A stretch of DNA of 64,000 nt, taken from the NCBI GenBank assembly GCA_910574455.1, contig CAJSYZ010000007.1, positions 4,568,760 through 4,632,759 of the forward strand, written 5' to 3'. Source of the DNA: Trichaptum fuscoviolaceum. Taxonomy: Eukaryota; Basidiomycota; Agaricomycetes; Hymenochaetales; Trichaptaceae. Below the pieces are notes generated by a model, which saw nothing but the letters and a program-made list of their open reading frames with translations, was not told the DNA's origin and searched no databases. The translations under genes were made by a program, and so were the position numbers. Within the stretch, counting starts at the first letter, position 1. The number at the start of each line of letters is the position of its first letter. This document shows, piece by piece, positions 22,621 to 35,013 of this stretch.

Positions 22621-23889
22621 AGTAAAAGGTCAAAGATGAAAAATACTAGTGAGACTTACAGTGTGAAAGGGGAATTGACAAAGAGACGAAAGCAAGCTGC
22701 TTTATACATGAGCCCTCTTAAGCGAGTCAGGGTCGAATTTTCGGACCCATTCACACAGAACACATTTTCCTTGAATTTATTATTTTGACATGGTATCTTA
22801 GTGATTCAGACATGCATTTTAATGGTCCTGAATAACTCAGAATTGTGCACAGAGGTCTCGAGGGAGAAGAATGCTGTCCAAAATATGCTCAGGGTCAATT
22901 CGTGTCAGGGCCCTGGCATTGCCAATTCAAGCTACCTAACCTCCTATGCTTTTCAGCCATGACCTTCGAGCAGGCCATCAAGCTCATCACATTGTGCAAA
23001 GCCTTCGGAAATCGACTATAGTCGACAATGGCACCTACACTAGCATGATTGACAATGCTCTCAGCTCCGAACCTGGACACGGAGAGGTGAGTGTGTTCTC
23101 CGGCTCTTGCATGTCTTCCTTGGGCTCGCATCGTTCAGGATACTCATTCCTTCTGATAGAAGGCTCTGAAGCACCTGGGAAGGGACTTGGCAGGACGTAA
23201 TAGCACCTGCTAAGCGAAATGTGCGACAGAAACCATCCAGCTCTCAGAATTTCCGGCTGAACTCTGCCAGGCAGCCAAGGGCCTATTCAATACACAATGG
23301 CACAATACCTGAGCTCTATCTCGTATGTCAGGCCATCAGAGCATCAAGAATGGACCTCAATCTCTCGACTAAAGCTACTCCGCTCTCCCCCAGCTCTCGA
23401 ACTCGACCCGCGCATGCCGTGCAATCGCTGCACGGCTCATACCTCCCATTCACTCGGAAGACATCTTCCATACTTCGCCTCGCTCATTTCGCATCAGATT
23501 CCAGGGGTTAAGGGTCTCGGCTAGGCTGTGGGAATGACGCTAGTGAGCAAGCGCTGTCTGGAACAACCGGCAGCAGAATTTTGGTGAGCACTTTGCCGTC
23601 TGCACAGAGAGTGCATTTGGCACATTCTACACTATTATCATGTTTTCTTGCAGCTTCGGAGGGTGCTGGAGAGGTATGAGGGGTTGGGTAGAGGTCACTG
23701 GAGGTATTCTGAGGGACGGGAGGGACAGGATAGCTGTTTGGCGCTGGAAACACTTGTCCGGAGGTTTGCCCGGGCTCTGTAGAAACGACACAATCTTCTT
23801 TGCTTGGCATTTTCTATGGTATTGTAGCCTATCGGTGAGTATAGGCCGATGACTTCTCTGCCTGACAAGGGTCTATGGCCTTCGAAGGG

Positions 23890-23990
23890 TATAAATACAG
23901 GTCAGTTCTGTCCCGAGGTTCACCAGGCTCTTCGCCCTTCCCCCTCTCTCTTCATTCTCTCTCCTCTTTCACACTATTCTAATTTCTCAC
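23890..23990 (+). promoter_or_regulatory. TATA box and pyrimidine tract, copy 3
   Basis: TATAAATA at 23890-23897 with the conserved downstream CT-rich tract. Confidence 0.63.
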
Positions 23991-25424
23991 TGCAATTGCA
24001 TTTGATATTTATCTCTGCATTCTGACTTTAATCACTTTTGTTCTTGCTTTCCGCTAGCTCTTTGCTGTTAGATCAGTAAGTGTTCACAGTTTCAGTATTA
24101 TTCTCAGGCTTATATTAACTCTGCTTTTGACGCGCCAGCTCTTCCATCGCTTTGGACCACGATTCGAATAACAATAGAGGGACTTCACTCCGAGTCAAGT
24201 CTATCTGTGAAATTTTAGGGTCTCTATATCTCAGCTGCTCGAGGCTATGGCTTCAGGTGTAATTGACTGCACGCGCCGTAGGAGATCGAATCTGCAACTT
24301 GAAGCTGGCCTTACTGCTCTGTATTGGTTTTCACTCGGTACTATGGCTACTTTTCCTCTCTCTCACGTTCTACTACCTGCTCACAAAGTCTGACATCCAA
24401 ATGTGAACTATTGCTATCTTCATTCACTGGCTCTTATATGTCCGGGACACGAAGGACGGATGCAGATTAGAAAGCAAAGTAGATATCAGGTTAAGGACGG
24501 ACAGGTCAGTCAATATTCAGTCGATGTATCGCACTAATAGGCAGGGTATACCTCTACGACCTGCCAGTGTCACCGCCGACTCAAGCTCGGAAGCTCTTGA
24601 GACTATCCTGCATAGAAACCAATCTTGACACAAACAGGGTTTTCTATCTCAAGTTCATTGAGCTATTGTATTGCTCAAGGTACTGTTCTCAGCTATTGAT
24701 TATCGACGGTCAAACACGATCGTCAGGTTATGCATTCTCTCGCACCCTTGCTTCAGATGAAATTGATTCCGGTCGCCACGTCAGCCGTGACCGTGACCGT
24801 AGGCTGGCGATAGGAAGGAATGGCGGAGTGCTGAAAGTTGCATCGCAGTAAGTGACATTTACTTTTTATCTTTGAATAAGAAAGCTGAAGAAAGAATGTT
24901 AGGACAAAGCTGAGATTGAATCTGTGGTCGAGTTCTACTTCTTGCCTCCGTGGTACGCAAGAACCTGAACTCGCAGAGCATTGTCATGGCTATTAAGAAT
25001 GACCGAGACGCATGGCAGCTCTGTGCCTGGACTTGACCTTAACTCTGGTTTTCAGTTATCGGGCTCGAACAAAATTTGAGAGACATGGATCACTATAAGG
25101 TAATTTCCCTTGCGGCACTTCTTGTCTTCCGCGCTCATCATCAACGCCGCATGCTCGTCAAGTGCGCGTCAAGAATCAAGCCATCTAGCTAATCTATAGC
25201 ACATCCATCACCACTGAGGCCGACGTCAAGTACGATTCAACACAACAGCACTTCGCGATTGTGAGCAAGAGGCCAGCTTTGGATGTCCTTCAAGCTGTTA
25301 CAGCCCACGCTGTAGTGCGTCCGTCGATTGACTACAGTTCACCGGGCGCGCTTGCTCGGAGTACTTGGAGGCGCTTTGCAAGTCATTGAACGCTAGCGCT
25401 GCTCGCTAGTCAGGTTGTATCGCT

Positions 25425-26108
25425 ATGCGTAACGTGCACGAACATAACAATTACGGAGCTACTGGGCGATGTCTACAACACAAACCTGGTTCCTGTAAGT
25501 TGTCATTTAATACTATGAAGCCAAGTATGCTTATAACTTGCTGCAAGCTATTTCTCGCTATTCGTCACCTATACGCCGTCGTCTCCGCTCTTACAACGCA
25601 AATTCGATGGATGCAAGGGATGGGCGAGAATGATGGCCAGGGATGGCCGGAAGTGTACGTCCATGTCAACTTATGAAAGTTCATCGAGACCTAATAGACT
25701 TTATTCTCGCAGCCTGTGATGTTCTGGCATATGGTCAAGGCGTATCAGTACACAACTCTCCTCTTTGAAATACTCGTGGGTATCGCCTCGAAGAACTGTC
25801 CCGCGATCAGGATGGTTAGCGAGCTTGTATGGATTCAGTGAGTAGCATCGTCGAATCTCCAAAGATATACTGGATTGATTTTCGACAGCGAACGCGACGG
25901 AAGTGTTCTATCGTCGAGCACTATCATTAATGGAGTTCAAGCTGCCGGCTTCAAGCATAATGTGGAGCAGCGAAAACAGTATGTATTCTTTATTATATTC
26001 ATGTACACGGCTAATCAGATTTCTAATTGTATTCACCACTGCAATGTACATCCTCTACACAGTAGCTCTTCGGCGTACAATAACCGCTCCTTGCTCTTTG
26101 CGCGGTGA
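25425..26108 (+). CDS. Small spliced protein of unknown function, copy 3
   Basis: Identical in structure to the copy at 15984, and open throughout. Confidence 0.42.
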
Positions 26109-26500
26109 CGAAGTCATCGGGAGGACGACCATATTGCGGAATACAGGAGTCGACTTGACGGAAGCGAACAAGAATGCGAGCTTGAGCAGGAAGACCATGT
26201 CATCGATTGTAGCTATCAGTGTTCAGAGAGCGTGAAGAATCGATGCTGTTAACACATGCAAGTGAATATTGAGCAAAAGAACAGACTGAGACGATGCACC
26301 CTAAGCAATTCGGCAAGCTAGTGCTCACCCTCGTTACACCGCGATTCAAGTACGGCGGTTTGCCTTCGACCATTTCCAGTATAGATTGTTAGTTATAGTC
26401 GGCGAGTCCGGTGAGAAGCGCAAGAGACCTGATCAGGAACCATCCGGCGGGGCTTGAGTTCGAAAGCTTGACTTTTATGCCCCTCATCTTATGCTCGCAG

Positions 26501-27532
26501 CAGCCAATCTGACAATGCAGACGAAGATGACGTGCCTCCTCGCATAAAGTATGTTCGTTTATATTATGCAACGAATATCATTCTAAAATTCCATCATGCA
26601 GCGACCCAGACAGCCTGAGGAACGGGATAGTTAAGACATCCGATAAGAAGGCCGATTTCACTCTCCTTCTTGTTGGAGAGACTGGTGTCGGAAAGACGTC
26701 TGTCCTTTCACTTATCGCAAACGTCCTTGCCGGCCACAAGCCCGAGGAATATGTCGACGTGCATGACCCTACAAACGAAGAGGGCGGGTCACAGTCCCAA
26801 AGCCAGACGAATTCTGCGAAGGTCTACGAGTTCACGAGTAAGAACGGCATCACGATACGCATCCTTGACACGCCTGGCCTGGCGGACACACGCGGAATAT
26901 CACAGGACGAGCTTCACAAGGCCAGTATCGCGAATGCCATAAAGGATCACATTGTCACTGTCAACGGTGTCCTCATCCTCGCCAATGGTACAGTTCCTCG
27001 CCTCGGTGCTGCAACAGACTACGCCCTCTCCACATTGTCGTCCATCTTCCCTCGTACGCTCGCCGACAACATTGCTCTCATGTTCACCAACGTCCCCAGT
27101 CCTCTATCGTGGAATTTCGAGCAGAGCTCCCTTCCCGCTGTCCTGCATGGTGCCGATCAATTCCTTCTCGACAATCCCGTTGCGATGCAGAGGAAGTACA
27201 ACGAGCTCAAAGGGAAGAAGCTGCCGAAGGCGACGCTCAGACAGCTGCGCGATGGTGTAATACAGGGCGAGCGGAAGGCCCTGGACATGTTGTCGGATTT
27301 GTTCGATTGGCTTGACAAGCGAGTAGCGCAGCCAACGAAAGACATCTTGTCGCTGTATGAGCAATCGCAGACCATCGAAAAAAGCATACAAAACGCCCTT
27401 GCCCGAATGCAGCAAGCCAACACGAAGAGGAATGATCTGGAAAAGATAAAGAGAGATATTGATAAGGCAAAACTTGTGAGCAAAGACACCACTGATGAGG
27501 TTATTCTCGCTGACCAGAGCATAGGACATTGA
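26501..27532 (+). CDS. AIG1-type P-loop GTPase, copy 3
   Basis: Exons 26501-26548 and 26602-27532, again identical in protein sequence to the other copies. Confidence 0.85.
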
Positions 27533-27537
27533 CACGC

Positions 27538-28315
27538 TCAAAGACTTGCAAATGTCATTCGCAAAGATTTGATATTCGATAATCGCTCCTTGTAGTCCGA
27601 GAATTTGTAGATCAATGACAAACGATATCCTAATAGAACTGGCAGCATCTCATGTGACACTCCTCGTAAGTAGACCATCGACGACATAGAGAATTCCGAA
27701 GAGCCCGCAAAGTCGATATTCGTCGTTTTCGCCTCATACGTGAACCGTACTTGAGCACCGGTATATAAGGAGGGTAGCAGAAGCTCAAATATATGACCTT
27801 CCGTTGGAATATGACCGCCGCTATTATGTCAAGAATAAGATATAACGTACGACACTAACAAGAGATAGTCACAGCACCATGAGCCAGCCCCGCAGAGAAC
27901 CAGCCTATCAAGAGTCAACTTCTTGCGTACGCCGGCCTCAAAGCCGGCCTTTTGTACGAAATCATTGAACAGGGAGTTTCTGATAGAAAATTTCGAGGCA
28001 GGCAGCATCCAACAGTGAGGATCTTTCGCATGTACAGATGCAAGTCCTTTTATTGATCCTGCCTCACGGTCCGTCAGCGGCAAAGAAATCGCGCCAATAC
28101 CCTTTACATAAAGGCCCAAGATCGGGGCGTCAGCATAGTTGTGGCCTGCCGTGATTGGAGCTTCTTCGACAAGCGGAACCTTTGCCAGCGTATCAGATAA
28201 TAGGGTCTGTAACGTGGTGGAGTGTTAGTGCAATATCCTAACTGCATAATGTAAGTCATATCCATACCCGAAAGTCTTGGATTTTCAGACGATTGCGATC
28301 TTTGGCGCTTGGCAT
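27538..28315 (-). CDS. 2OG-Fe(II) oxygenase-like protein, copy 3
   Basis: Same structure, with ATG at 28315 and stop at 27538; all splice sites conserved. Confidence 0.72.
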
Positions 28316-28706
28316 GACGGAAAGTACAAAAGAGAAGGGTATGAGGTGAGTCCCCCAAGTGATGATAAAAGGTAAAGAATGGGAGAAAATAAGCCAGAGC
28401 AGTGTACTATTTGAAGTGAAGGGGATGGCTTTGCGGCTTTGTGGTATAGCCAACGAAGTGACACGTCAGAGTAGCCCCCGCAGCATCTTTCATGAGGCAA
28501 TGACGAACAAAGACACGAGAATGCGATAACTGAACAATTTAATGTGGCTCATACGGTTAATTCAGCAGAACGAGCTACAAAGACCAGAACATAACCGCAG
28601 ATCATTCTCACCCACCGAGAGTACTGCCATACATTTTATCGAGCTGAAGCGAAGGACGAAGAGATATGCGAAGGTGTTTGCTTGAATTAAACAAGGTACA
28701 ATATTG

Positions 28707-29741
28707 CTATGATAATGCAGTCCTGTCGGATTGGTTCGTACGGAAACTCGATTTATCCTGCATCGAATCTAGAAGAGACATTAGCCTCACGACCACTCTA
28801 AAATAACAGAGATATAGCAAACCATTGTTAGTCTTATATTCTATTACAGTATTCTGTGGTAAGTCGAGAACACGGCGTATGGTATCCCTAAGAGAACATT
28901 CAACGGTCTATAGTAGCAAGGAGAGAAAATCACGCACTTTATTTTCTGATTTACTTTGGAATCACTTCCACGCCTGTTCCATACACTAAGGATATCTTCG
29001 CTCTGCCTCACACTCAACGTACATCCACAAATTTCAGGCTCAGACGCGTCCTCAGCCCCATTAACGTTCGCGGCCCTCCAGCTTCCCGAATCTGTCCCGG
29101 CGCCAGGCGCAGCAGCATCGCCATTTGACTCGCAGTCGTCGAACTGGTCGCCAACTACAGCCATAACTATCTCCTCCCATAATCTGTCCGCAACACCCTT
29201 CTTGAGCCGAATGATCCATTTTCCGCCTTGCAGATTGACCGGGTCCTCCCAAACGGGCCGCCGGATCCCGGAATGGAAGAGAAGGTAGTCGGTCGTGGGC
29301 TGTAGCGTAGATGGTGGGTTGAGGTGTGTCCAGAGGGACCAAAAGGATTCAATCTGGAGAGCCGTTAGTCAACGCAGTGAAAGAAACCAATGCAGACGCT
29401 TACAGAACTGAAGGATGAAATCTTCTTGATCCCCTCCTCGTAGTTTGTCGTGGTGACTTTGTTCCCCGGTGCTCGTTGTTGGCGAAACCAAAATACCCAT
29501 CTAGCTCATGCAATTTGAAATGAGAAGGGGTGATAAGAACGCTATAATGCACGTACGTGTTTCTCAGAGGATGTACGGTTACAGCAACAGTACCGTTACT
29601 TGCGGTGCTGACTCCCTGCTTCTCCTTATTAGTTGGTTTCTCGTCTCCTGATGAGCTCGTCGAGACAGAAGTTGAGAAATGTTTGGACGATGGCACCCGA
29701 GGTCGCGGTGCTGTCGAATTCGGGTTTGCTGTCGCCGTCAT
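28707..29741 (-). CDS. eIF4E2/4EHP-like factor, third complete copy, next to the transposon
   Basis: Same five-exon gene shifted by a further 9,441 bp: 29741-29557, 29500-29404, 29353-28938, 28887-28823, 28768-28707. The reading frame is intact, but only 246 bp of native upstream DNA remain before the transposon end at 29988. Distal promoter elements, if any, are displaced by 25 kb. This is the only copy in the window whose upstream flank is disrupted. Confidence 0.93.
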
Positions 29742-29987
29742 TGTCGTCGTACTCGACGCATTTTGAGCTCCATTGCTCGAATTCGCAAGGAAGCGGGATT
29801 GTGAATGGTTTGAGAAATATCCGGCGATAGTTAAGGTGTCAAGCTCTTGTAATAATGATACGGGTGATTTGATAGGAATGGGAGATGCGTAGATGACATG
29901 GCGGTGTCGGTGGAGTATTGAAGTTTAGGAGTGCTGGATGGTCGCGGAGGTAAGGAAAGTTACTGTGCTGGCAACTGCCGATGCCTG
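28926..29987. repeat. Tandem unit, copy 4, left part
   Basis: The first 1,062 bp of the fourth unit, matching unit position 1-1062 of copies 2 and 3, cut off at 29987 by the large transposon. The last two bases, TG, are the left target-site copy. Confidence 0.97.
29986..29987. repeat. Target-site duplication, left (TG)
   Basis: TG precedes the element here and follows it at 55325-55326; the empty sites contain one TG. Confidence 0.85.
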
Positions 29988-30015
29988 CATCAGGGAAACT
30001 ACTTTTTGCTTAAGG
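29988..30015 (+). repeat. Left terminal inverted repeat
   Basis: Begins CATCAGGGAA and continues to CTTAAGG. It pairs with 55296-55324 over about 28 bp with a few mismatches and a 1-nt gap. Confidence 0.9.
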
Positions 30016-30290
30016 CGACTGACGCGTCCTGACGCTGCCTTAAATGGACTGAAGGGTTGCTATGCCTGTCTGAAATCTACTGATATGTTGCTATGCCTGT
30101 CTGAAATCAACTGATGGCCTGAACACACTGAAATAAGCCAATTTTCAGGACACACTCAGTACGTCAGTACATCAGGAGGTCAGTCAAGCATAAGTAAAGA
30201 CTAAGTACAAGCATGTACAATTCAAATGTCATAGTAAGTACAAATCAGTACACCAGTAATTCAGTACGCCAGTATTGTAGGCTGCGCGCT
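30016..30290. repeat. Left subterminal repeats
   Basis: Two copies of a 31-bp unit (GTTGCTATGCCTGTCTGAAA and onward) lie at 30056 and 30087. A cluster of TCAGTAC/CAGTACG words follows at 30148-30275. Related TCAGTA and CTGAAATCAG words lie inside the right end (55170-55290). Such subterminal repeats are binding sites for the accessory protein in CACTA elements; that role here is inference. Confidence 0.7.
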
Positions 30291-30849
30291 GCTTTCCTCT
30301 CGCCTTCGCTGATAAGGATGTTCATGCTTTTCGTTGTTGGCTGAGCGACTCAAGCACATTTGCCTTGTGCGCTTCGAGAATTGTCCGACTTCCGCCCAAG
30401 TGGCATATTCTTCCTGACGCCTGAAACAATTGTCAAACATAAATTCCAGAGTTCTTACTACGGGTTTTCGGAGGACTCGGACATACTATTTTCAATCTGT
30501 TCCGAAAGCAATTTCTCTCTTGTCCGATTGCGCACGTTCTGATCATTTTCCCTCAAGGTCCATGTTCTTGAATTACCCTCCACCTTGAATGGTCCGCCGT
30601 AGCCGCTCGTGTCAATTCTCGTCACCGCAACCTATCGATCTAGCTCTGCTTCTACATCCTTGAGAAGCAGATTGCCTCCGGTGGGAAGTGGGGGTAGATC
30701 TCGGTCTGGAAGTTGTTTGTTCAATAGGGAGTTTTGGTCTGACGCCAGAACGATCGGTATATATCGCAAGTGTTCATACTCCTGGTTTGTTCCTTCTGGA
30801 TCATCCGAAAAGTGTTTGAGTAAGGCTTTATACTGTAGCTCGAATGCAC
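30291..30849. other. Left inner region of the transposon
   Basis: No supported gene. Short frames on both strands are unremarkable. The 3' remnant of the histidine kinase fragment may extend slightly into it. Confidence 0.4.
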
Positions 30850-32524
30850 TTTAACAAGATGACTTACGGCCGTCAGCGAATCAACAAGTATCCCATCGAT
30901 ATGTAGGCAACACTCATTATCTGCAACTTCGCTCACGTCGTAAGGCTTCAGAATAAGCTTTGTGATACGCATCACTACACCTGTTCGGTCGTCCAGCGTA
31001 TTGGCAAGCCGGATTTTCTGCTTCGCGAATGCCTGGATCATCGAAAGTACGTTCTCGGTGGACAACTGGCTGATTTAGGAGGTGGTCGTGAACTTCCCTT
31101 GCCCAGCTCGCTCTCAACTCACATCGTCTTATTCATCAGCGACACAACTCACTTCGATACTGATTGACCAAGGACAGCACCACCGTAGTCCTAGATTTAA
31201 GAAAGTAAGACCACTACAGGCCGGAACAAATGACTATTCGAGAAGAGCTCACTCGAGTGGTTGATCCATCCCCTCGCACGAACGTACCACAGATCAAGTT
31301 CACTGTACCTTTCGTAATACCGATACCGTATCCGTGAGACAGAACTCTACCTTCACCATCGAGTCCTTGATGCCAACCAGACGGCACGACAGCGCAGCAT
31401 GTCCGTTCCACACGACCTTGCTCGAGGTGAACTTGATAGCGTTGCCGACAATGTTCGTAATGACCTGGCGCAGATGCAGCGAGTCACCGATGAGCTGATC
31501 AGGAATGTCTGGGTAAACATCATATGTGAGGTCGAGGTTGTTTTGCGATGGTCGTACAACGAGAGTCTTGAGGTTACCGAAAACCGTGTGTCTCAGTGAA
31601 TACCAAACTTGCTCTATCGTCATCCTGCCTGCTTCGACGTAGTAATTAATCGAAATATTAGCAACTGAATTCGGAAGCATCGGCGGCGGATTAGCTTACT
31701 CTTCGAGATATCCAAAATATCGACATTAATCAATAGCAGACTCCGAGCCAAACTATGCACCAGCAGAAGACTCTCGCGCTGACTCTTATTCAAATTGCTA
31801 TCCAGCGTAAACTCTTTCATGCCAATGATACCGTTCATAGGGGTCGAATCTCATGAGACGTGTTCGCCAAGAACTCCAACTTGGAGCGACTGGCAAGTTC
31901 GGCAGCTTCACGAGCGGCGGCGTTCTTCTAAATCGACTCGCGCAAGTAGTGCACAATTTAATTGATTTGATGAGTCTCAAAGGATTCCATCTCGCCTGAG
32001 CCTTTGACGGTGATGAAACACGTGAAGTCGCCGTTTATACTAGTAGCTGCAGTACTGATCTGCGCGAAACCACGCACTTCGGTCGTCAAGTTTCCGGCCA
32101 TGGTGTCAACAGCCATTCTATTCGGAGTGCGTTCAGTAAAAACCACACTACACAATTCAGCGGAATGCTAGTGAAATAAACATACGTGATTTTTTGCTGT
32201 GACATGAACATTCTCGATTTCAGCTTGAACACCGAGTTTTTTCGTTCTGACTTCCCGCGCGACTTTGGTCACCCCCGCAGTGAAGAGAGCCAACTGGTCA
32301 ACCATGCCATTGATGGCCAAGTCCAGAATATCACCCTGAACAGACACGCCCACGATCTCCTGCGTCAAGTCGCCACGAGCGACGGTCGTAGTCGCGACAA
32401 CAATGGTACGCACTTGAAAGTTCACCTGCGTCAAAGAAAAGTGAGACAATTCTCTCCAAGACAAAAGCGCAGCATAGGTTGACCGCCCATTTGCTGTACT
32501 AGTAGTCACAGTCTCGAGCTCCAT
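30850..32524 (-). pseudogene. Group III (Nik1/Os-1 type) hybrid histidine kinase remnant
   Basis: Minus-strand pieces follow the order of a fungal group III kinase, an osmosensing HOG-pathway regulator that senses through tandem HAMP repeats. HAMP segments appear at about 32500-32170 (TVARGDLTQEIVGVSVQGD) and 32120-31990 ([16 protein letters not shown]). A HisKA segment at 31950-31690 keeps the H-box SHEIR, then shifts frame before MNGIIGM. An ATPase segment at about 31680-31170 includes LVVRPSQNNLDLTYD, but the N-box/G1 region is frameshifted and its DTGIG aspartate is lost. A segment resembling the region after the kinase domain (HIDGILVDSL) lies at about 31065-30880. Multiple frameshifts and stops make it non-functional as a kinase. 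The N-terminal HAMP repeats and the receiver domain are missing, so it is an internal fragment, most simply a captured host gene. Confidence 0.85.
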
Positions 32525-32806
32525 CGCCCCGCGAAGTTGTCCAGATCAATAATTGTCTAACACATTTAGCTTCGGTTAGATCTGTGTTGATATGATATGT
32601 TTGAAGAGCAAAGTATCCGAAATAGACGCATGTGGTTTCGCTGATGAATAAACCAGTATAAGCCTAGTAATATAATAGCAAGAAGAGAAGTCCGTACTTA
32701 TAGTTCCAGAGGCTTCAAAGGTTGCGCTTATTCTCTTCCCTCGCATGCCCTCATAGATGTTCGCCACCGTAGTCCGATGCTTGTGAACTAGATGTAGCGC
32801 CTAGGT

Positions 32807-33200
32807 TCACGCTACCTTCCGGCGACTTGCTAGAGATTGGCCGGGAGATGCTGGCAGCTGTTTCATGGAAAGATGTTCGCCTCGCGTCATCGCGTTTTTC
32901 ACTATCGGAGGTGTATCACATTCAACTAGAGGTATGAAGGTGTCTCGCAAGACGGTATGAGGTGGTGTTCCGAGGCCGGGGCCGGGGCCGTCAGCCTGCA
33001 ATTGACGGACGCGAGATTTACTACGTTGCAATGGCGGTTTCGGCGCAGGAAACTGATATGTGAAGCGAGGGGCATCCAAGGACACATGCGCAAGGCTGGC
33101 GCGGGATCGGTCGTGTAGTTCATCTGCCCCCTCATCAATAGCGTCCTCTGCCACCTCTTCAATCGTCAGCGGACGGCCCTTGCCCTTCCTTTCCTATAAG
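32807..33200 (-). CDS. Proline-rich open frame, unrecognised
   Basis: A minus-strand frame reads KGRPLTIEEVAEDAIDEG and then a Pro/Arg-rich stretch (FPAPKPPLQRSKSRVRQL) before a stop at 32807. It is open upstream to a stop near 33196, and its ATG could be at 33154. It may be one exon of a captured gene that was joined to the kinase fragment. I do not recognise a family. Confidence 0.3.
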
Positions 33201-33635
33201 GCGGTGTCGACTCTAGTTGAAGACGAAGGATTGTTACTAATTTTTGATGAAGATCACAACAGTTGGTGATGCAACATGTATCGGCCTATCCTCAGCGGGT
33301 GTCGTTCGAAAGGTAGAAGATGCTCGCTTCAGCGTGCACGTCGGAGCTCCTCTCACTATAACAAGGCCGCCCACCTTCTCCTCTCCAGGTACTAAAGACA
33401 AATGTGAGTGATAAGATCAAGCAAGAAGCACGTTCTCAGACGTACACTATCGTTTTTTGGTTCATTCGGAAATGTTGAAGTCTAGGCGAGTTCAATACAA
33501 GCTTGAGGGTAGGATAAAACATAACTTGTTCAGGCCAATAAGTGGTCTTATGGAATGGGTGGGGGATGGCGGAGAAGTGCTCATAACAAGACTGGAGAAC
33601 GTACACTGTGTCGTTGAGGGGACGCAGTGGTAAAA

Positions 33636-33700
33636 AGTTCAAGTTCAAGTTCAAGTGCAAGTGCAGTCCGAGTCACGGTGGCAACTTGAACTTGAACTCT
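33636..33700. repeat. Inverted repeat of TTCAAG words
   Basis: AGTTCAAGTTCAAGTT at about 33636-33651 is the exact reverse complement of 33683-33698. The arms are separated by about 30 bases and would form a strong hairpin. Confidence 0.75.
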
Positions 33701-33971
33701 TCAAGTTCCAATTTTAGATTTAAAGCTCCACTGGAAGCATCATCATGGCAAGCAATCCGAACAGCAGACAGACACCATTGGCGACATCTTCCAAACCACT
33801 TTGATACCTCAGACTACGGTGATCATTCGGGAAAAAAAGGCAATTCAATAATAAATTTTAATCATGAATCTCCTGGCAACTTTGAAAGACAAGAGCATGC
33901 GCACAACAATTTACTCGATAACTCAAGCACATTTGGTCAAACCTGCTACTGGTGGGCCTCAGCCTACTAGA

Positions 33972-35013
33972 TCAAGCCTCGAAGTTCTTGATGTACTTAT
34001 CCGGTAAGGGTGAGTGGCTTTGGCTCAGGGCCAAAGCTACAGCAAACGTGCTGTGAACGTCAATAGCTGCATCTAGTATTCCAGTACAGCAGATCATGCA
34101 AGTGAGAACTTGAAGATGGTTGATCTTGAACAACAGAATGATAACTTACACTCTTTTTGTGCCGCTGATAGCTCGTCAGCTGCCCAGTCACTCATTGTGA
34201 CCTCACTACTCTTCTTGACGTTCAGCCTCAATACTTCTCCCACTATTTTTTCGAGCTTGACAGTCGGAGTCGGATGCTGGAACCAGAGACGAGGGTTTAA
34301 GAGCAGTTGGGACCAGGTCGGGTTTTTGGGCCAGACTTCCGGGTAGACAACGCGTGCCCAATCTGTCAGATCGACACAGGAGCGCACAGAGGTGCGAAAC
34401 TTGCGCTTTATACGCACTGCGTCACCTGCCATTTCTTCTGTTAGGCCACCTCGCAGGAGAAAAGATAAGTTATTCATACCGTTGATTCCTGCGGAAATTT
34501 TCATGACTGTACCATCCCCAAGGAGTTGCGCCAACGTAGGGGGAAGGTCAGTAAGAGTATGCGTCCTGACTAGATAAATGTGGTGTTGAACTGCGAGTTG
34601 GATGAGGTCCACGCGATGATTGGGCCCTTCTCCGCCACTTGCCCACTCGATGTCGATCGAGACAAATCTACTAGCTGGTACCTGTGGCAATGATGCATAT
34701 ATTGCAGTCACTGCATTGTCCACATCCAAGCCCGTGCGACACTGTATCGGAACTATATTATGGAGCCTATATTGATGTAATTCGGAGAGAGGTGTTGGTG
34801 GTACCCCGAGAAGATCAAGAAACGTTTGCAGTTTCTTGTGTATCTAGCAACAAGTCAGTGTACAGATCTTGATATGAATGAAACAAGTACCTTCGTTTGA
34901 GCCCTTGCTGTCCACCGTTGAACGAGCTGAAAGCGGAGGACGGTGCGGAGGTGCAGGCGTGCGTAATCAAGGGAGAGGAGGATGAGAAGGATAGTACGAA
35001 GATTTGAGAACAT
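33972..35013 (-). CDS. WRN-like DEDDy 3'-5' exonuclease, complete, altered motif II
   Basis: Three exons (35013-34891, 34843-34150, 34072-33972) join in frame to 918 nt, 305 residues; introns are 47 and 77 nt. A basic N-terminal region of about 100 residues (LVQRWTARAQTK, FLDLLGVPPTPL) precedes the RNase H-like exonuclease fold. Motif I is SIDIEWA, with both metal-binding acids. Motif III is YAAID, formed across the second intron, so the DEDDy tyrosine and aspartate are kept. At motif II, where the family has G-D followed by L, I read INGMNNL, so the aspartate is replaced by methionine. Active relatives degrade DNA or RNA from 3' ends. With one ligand lost this protein may bind but not cut. 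Its intact frame inside a transposon, beside eroded fragments, suggests it is more recent or still selected. Confidence 0.8.

Larger units (their letters stand above)
19485..28925. repeat. Tandem unit, copy 3 (9,441 bp)
   Basis: Third full unit. Gene content and order are as in copy 2, and all three named gene families are open here. It joins copy 4 without a break. Confidence 0.97.

Noticed and set aside
1..29987. Ribosomal DNA array
   Set aside because: The unit length fits fungal rDNA, but no rRNA sequence is present; the unit encodes spliced protein genes.
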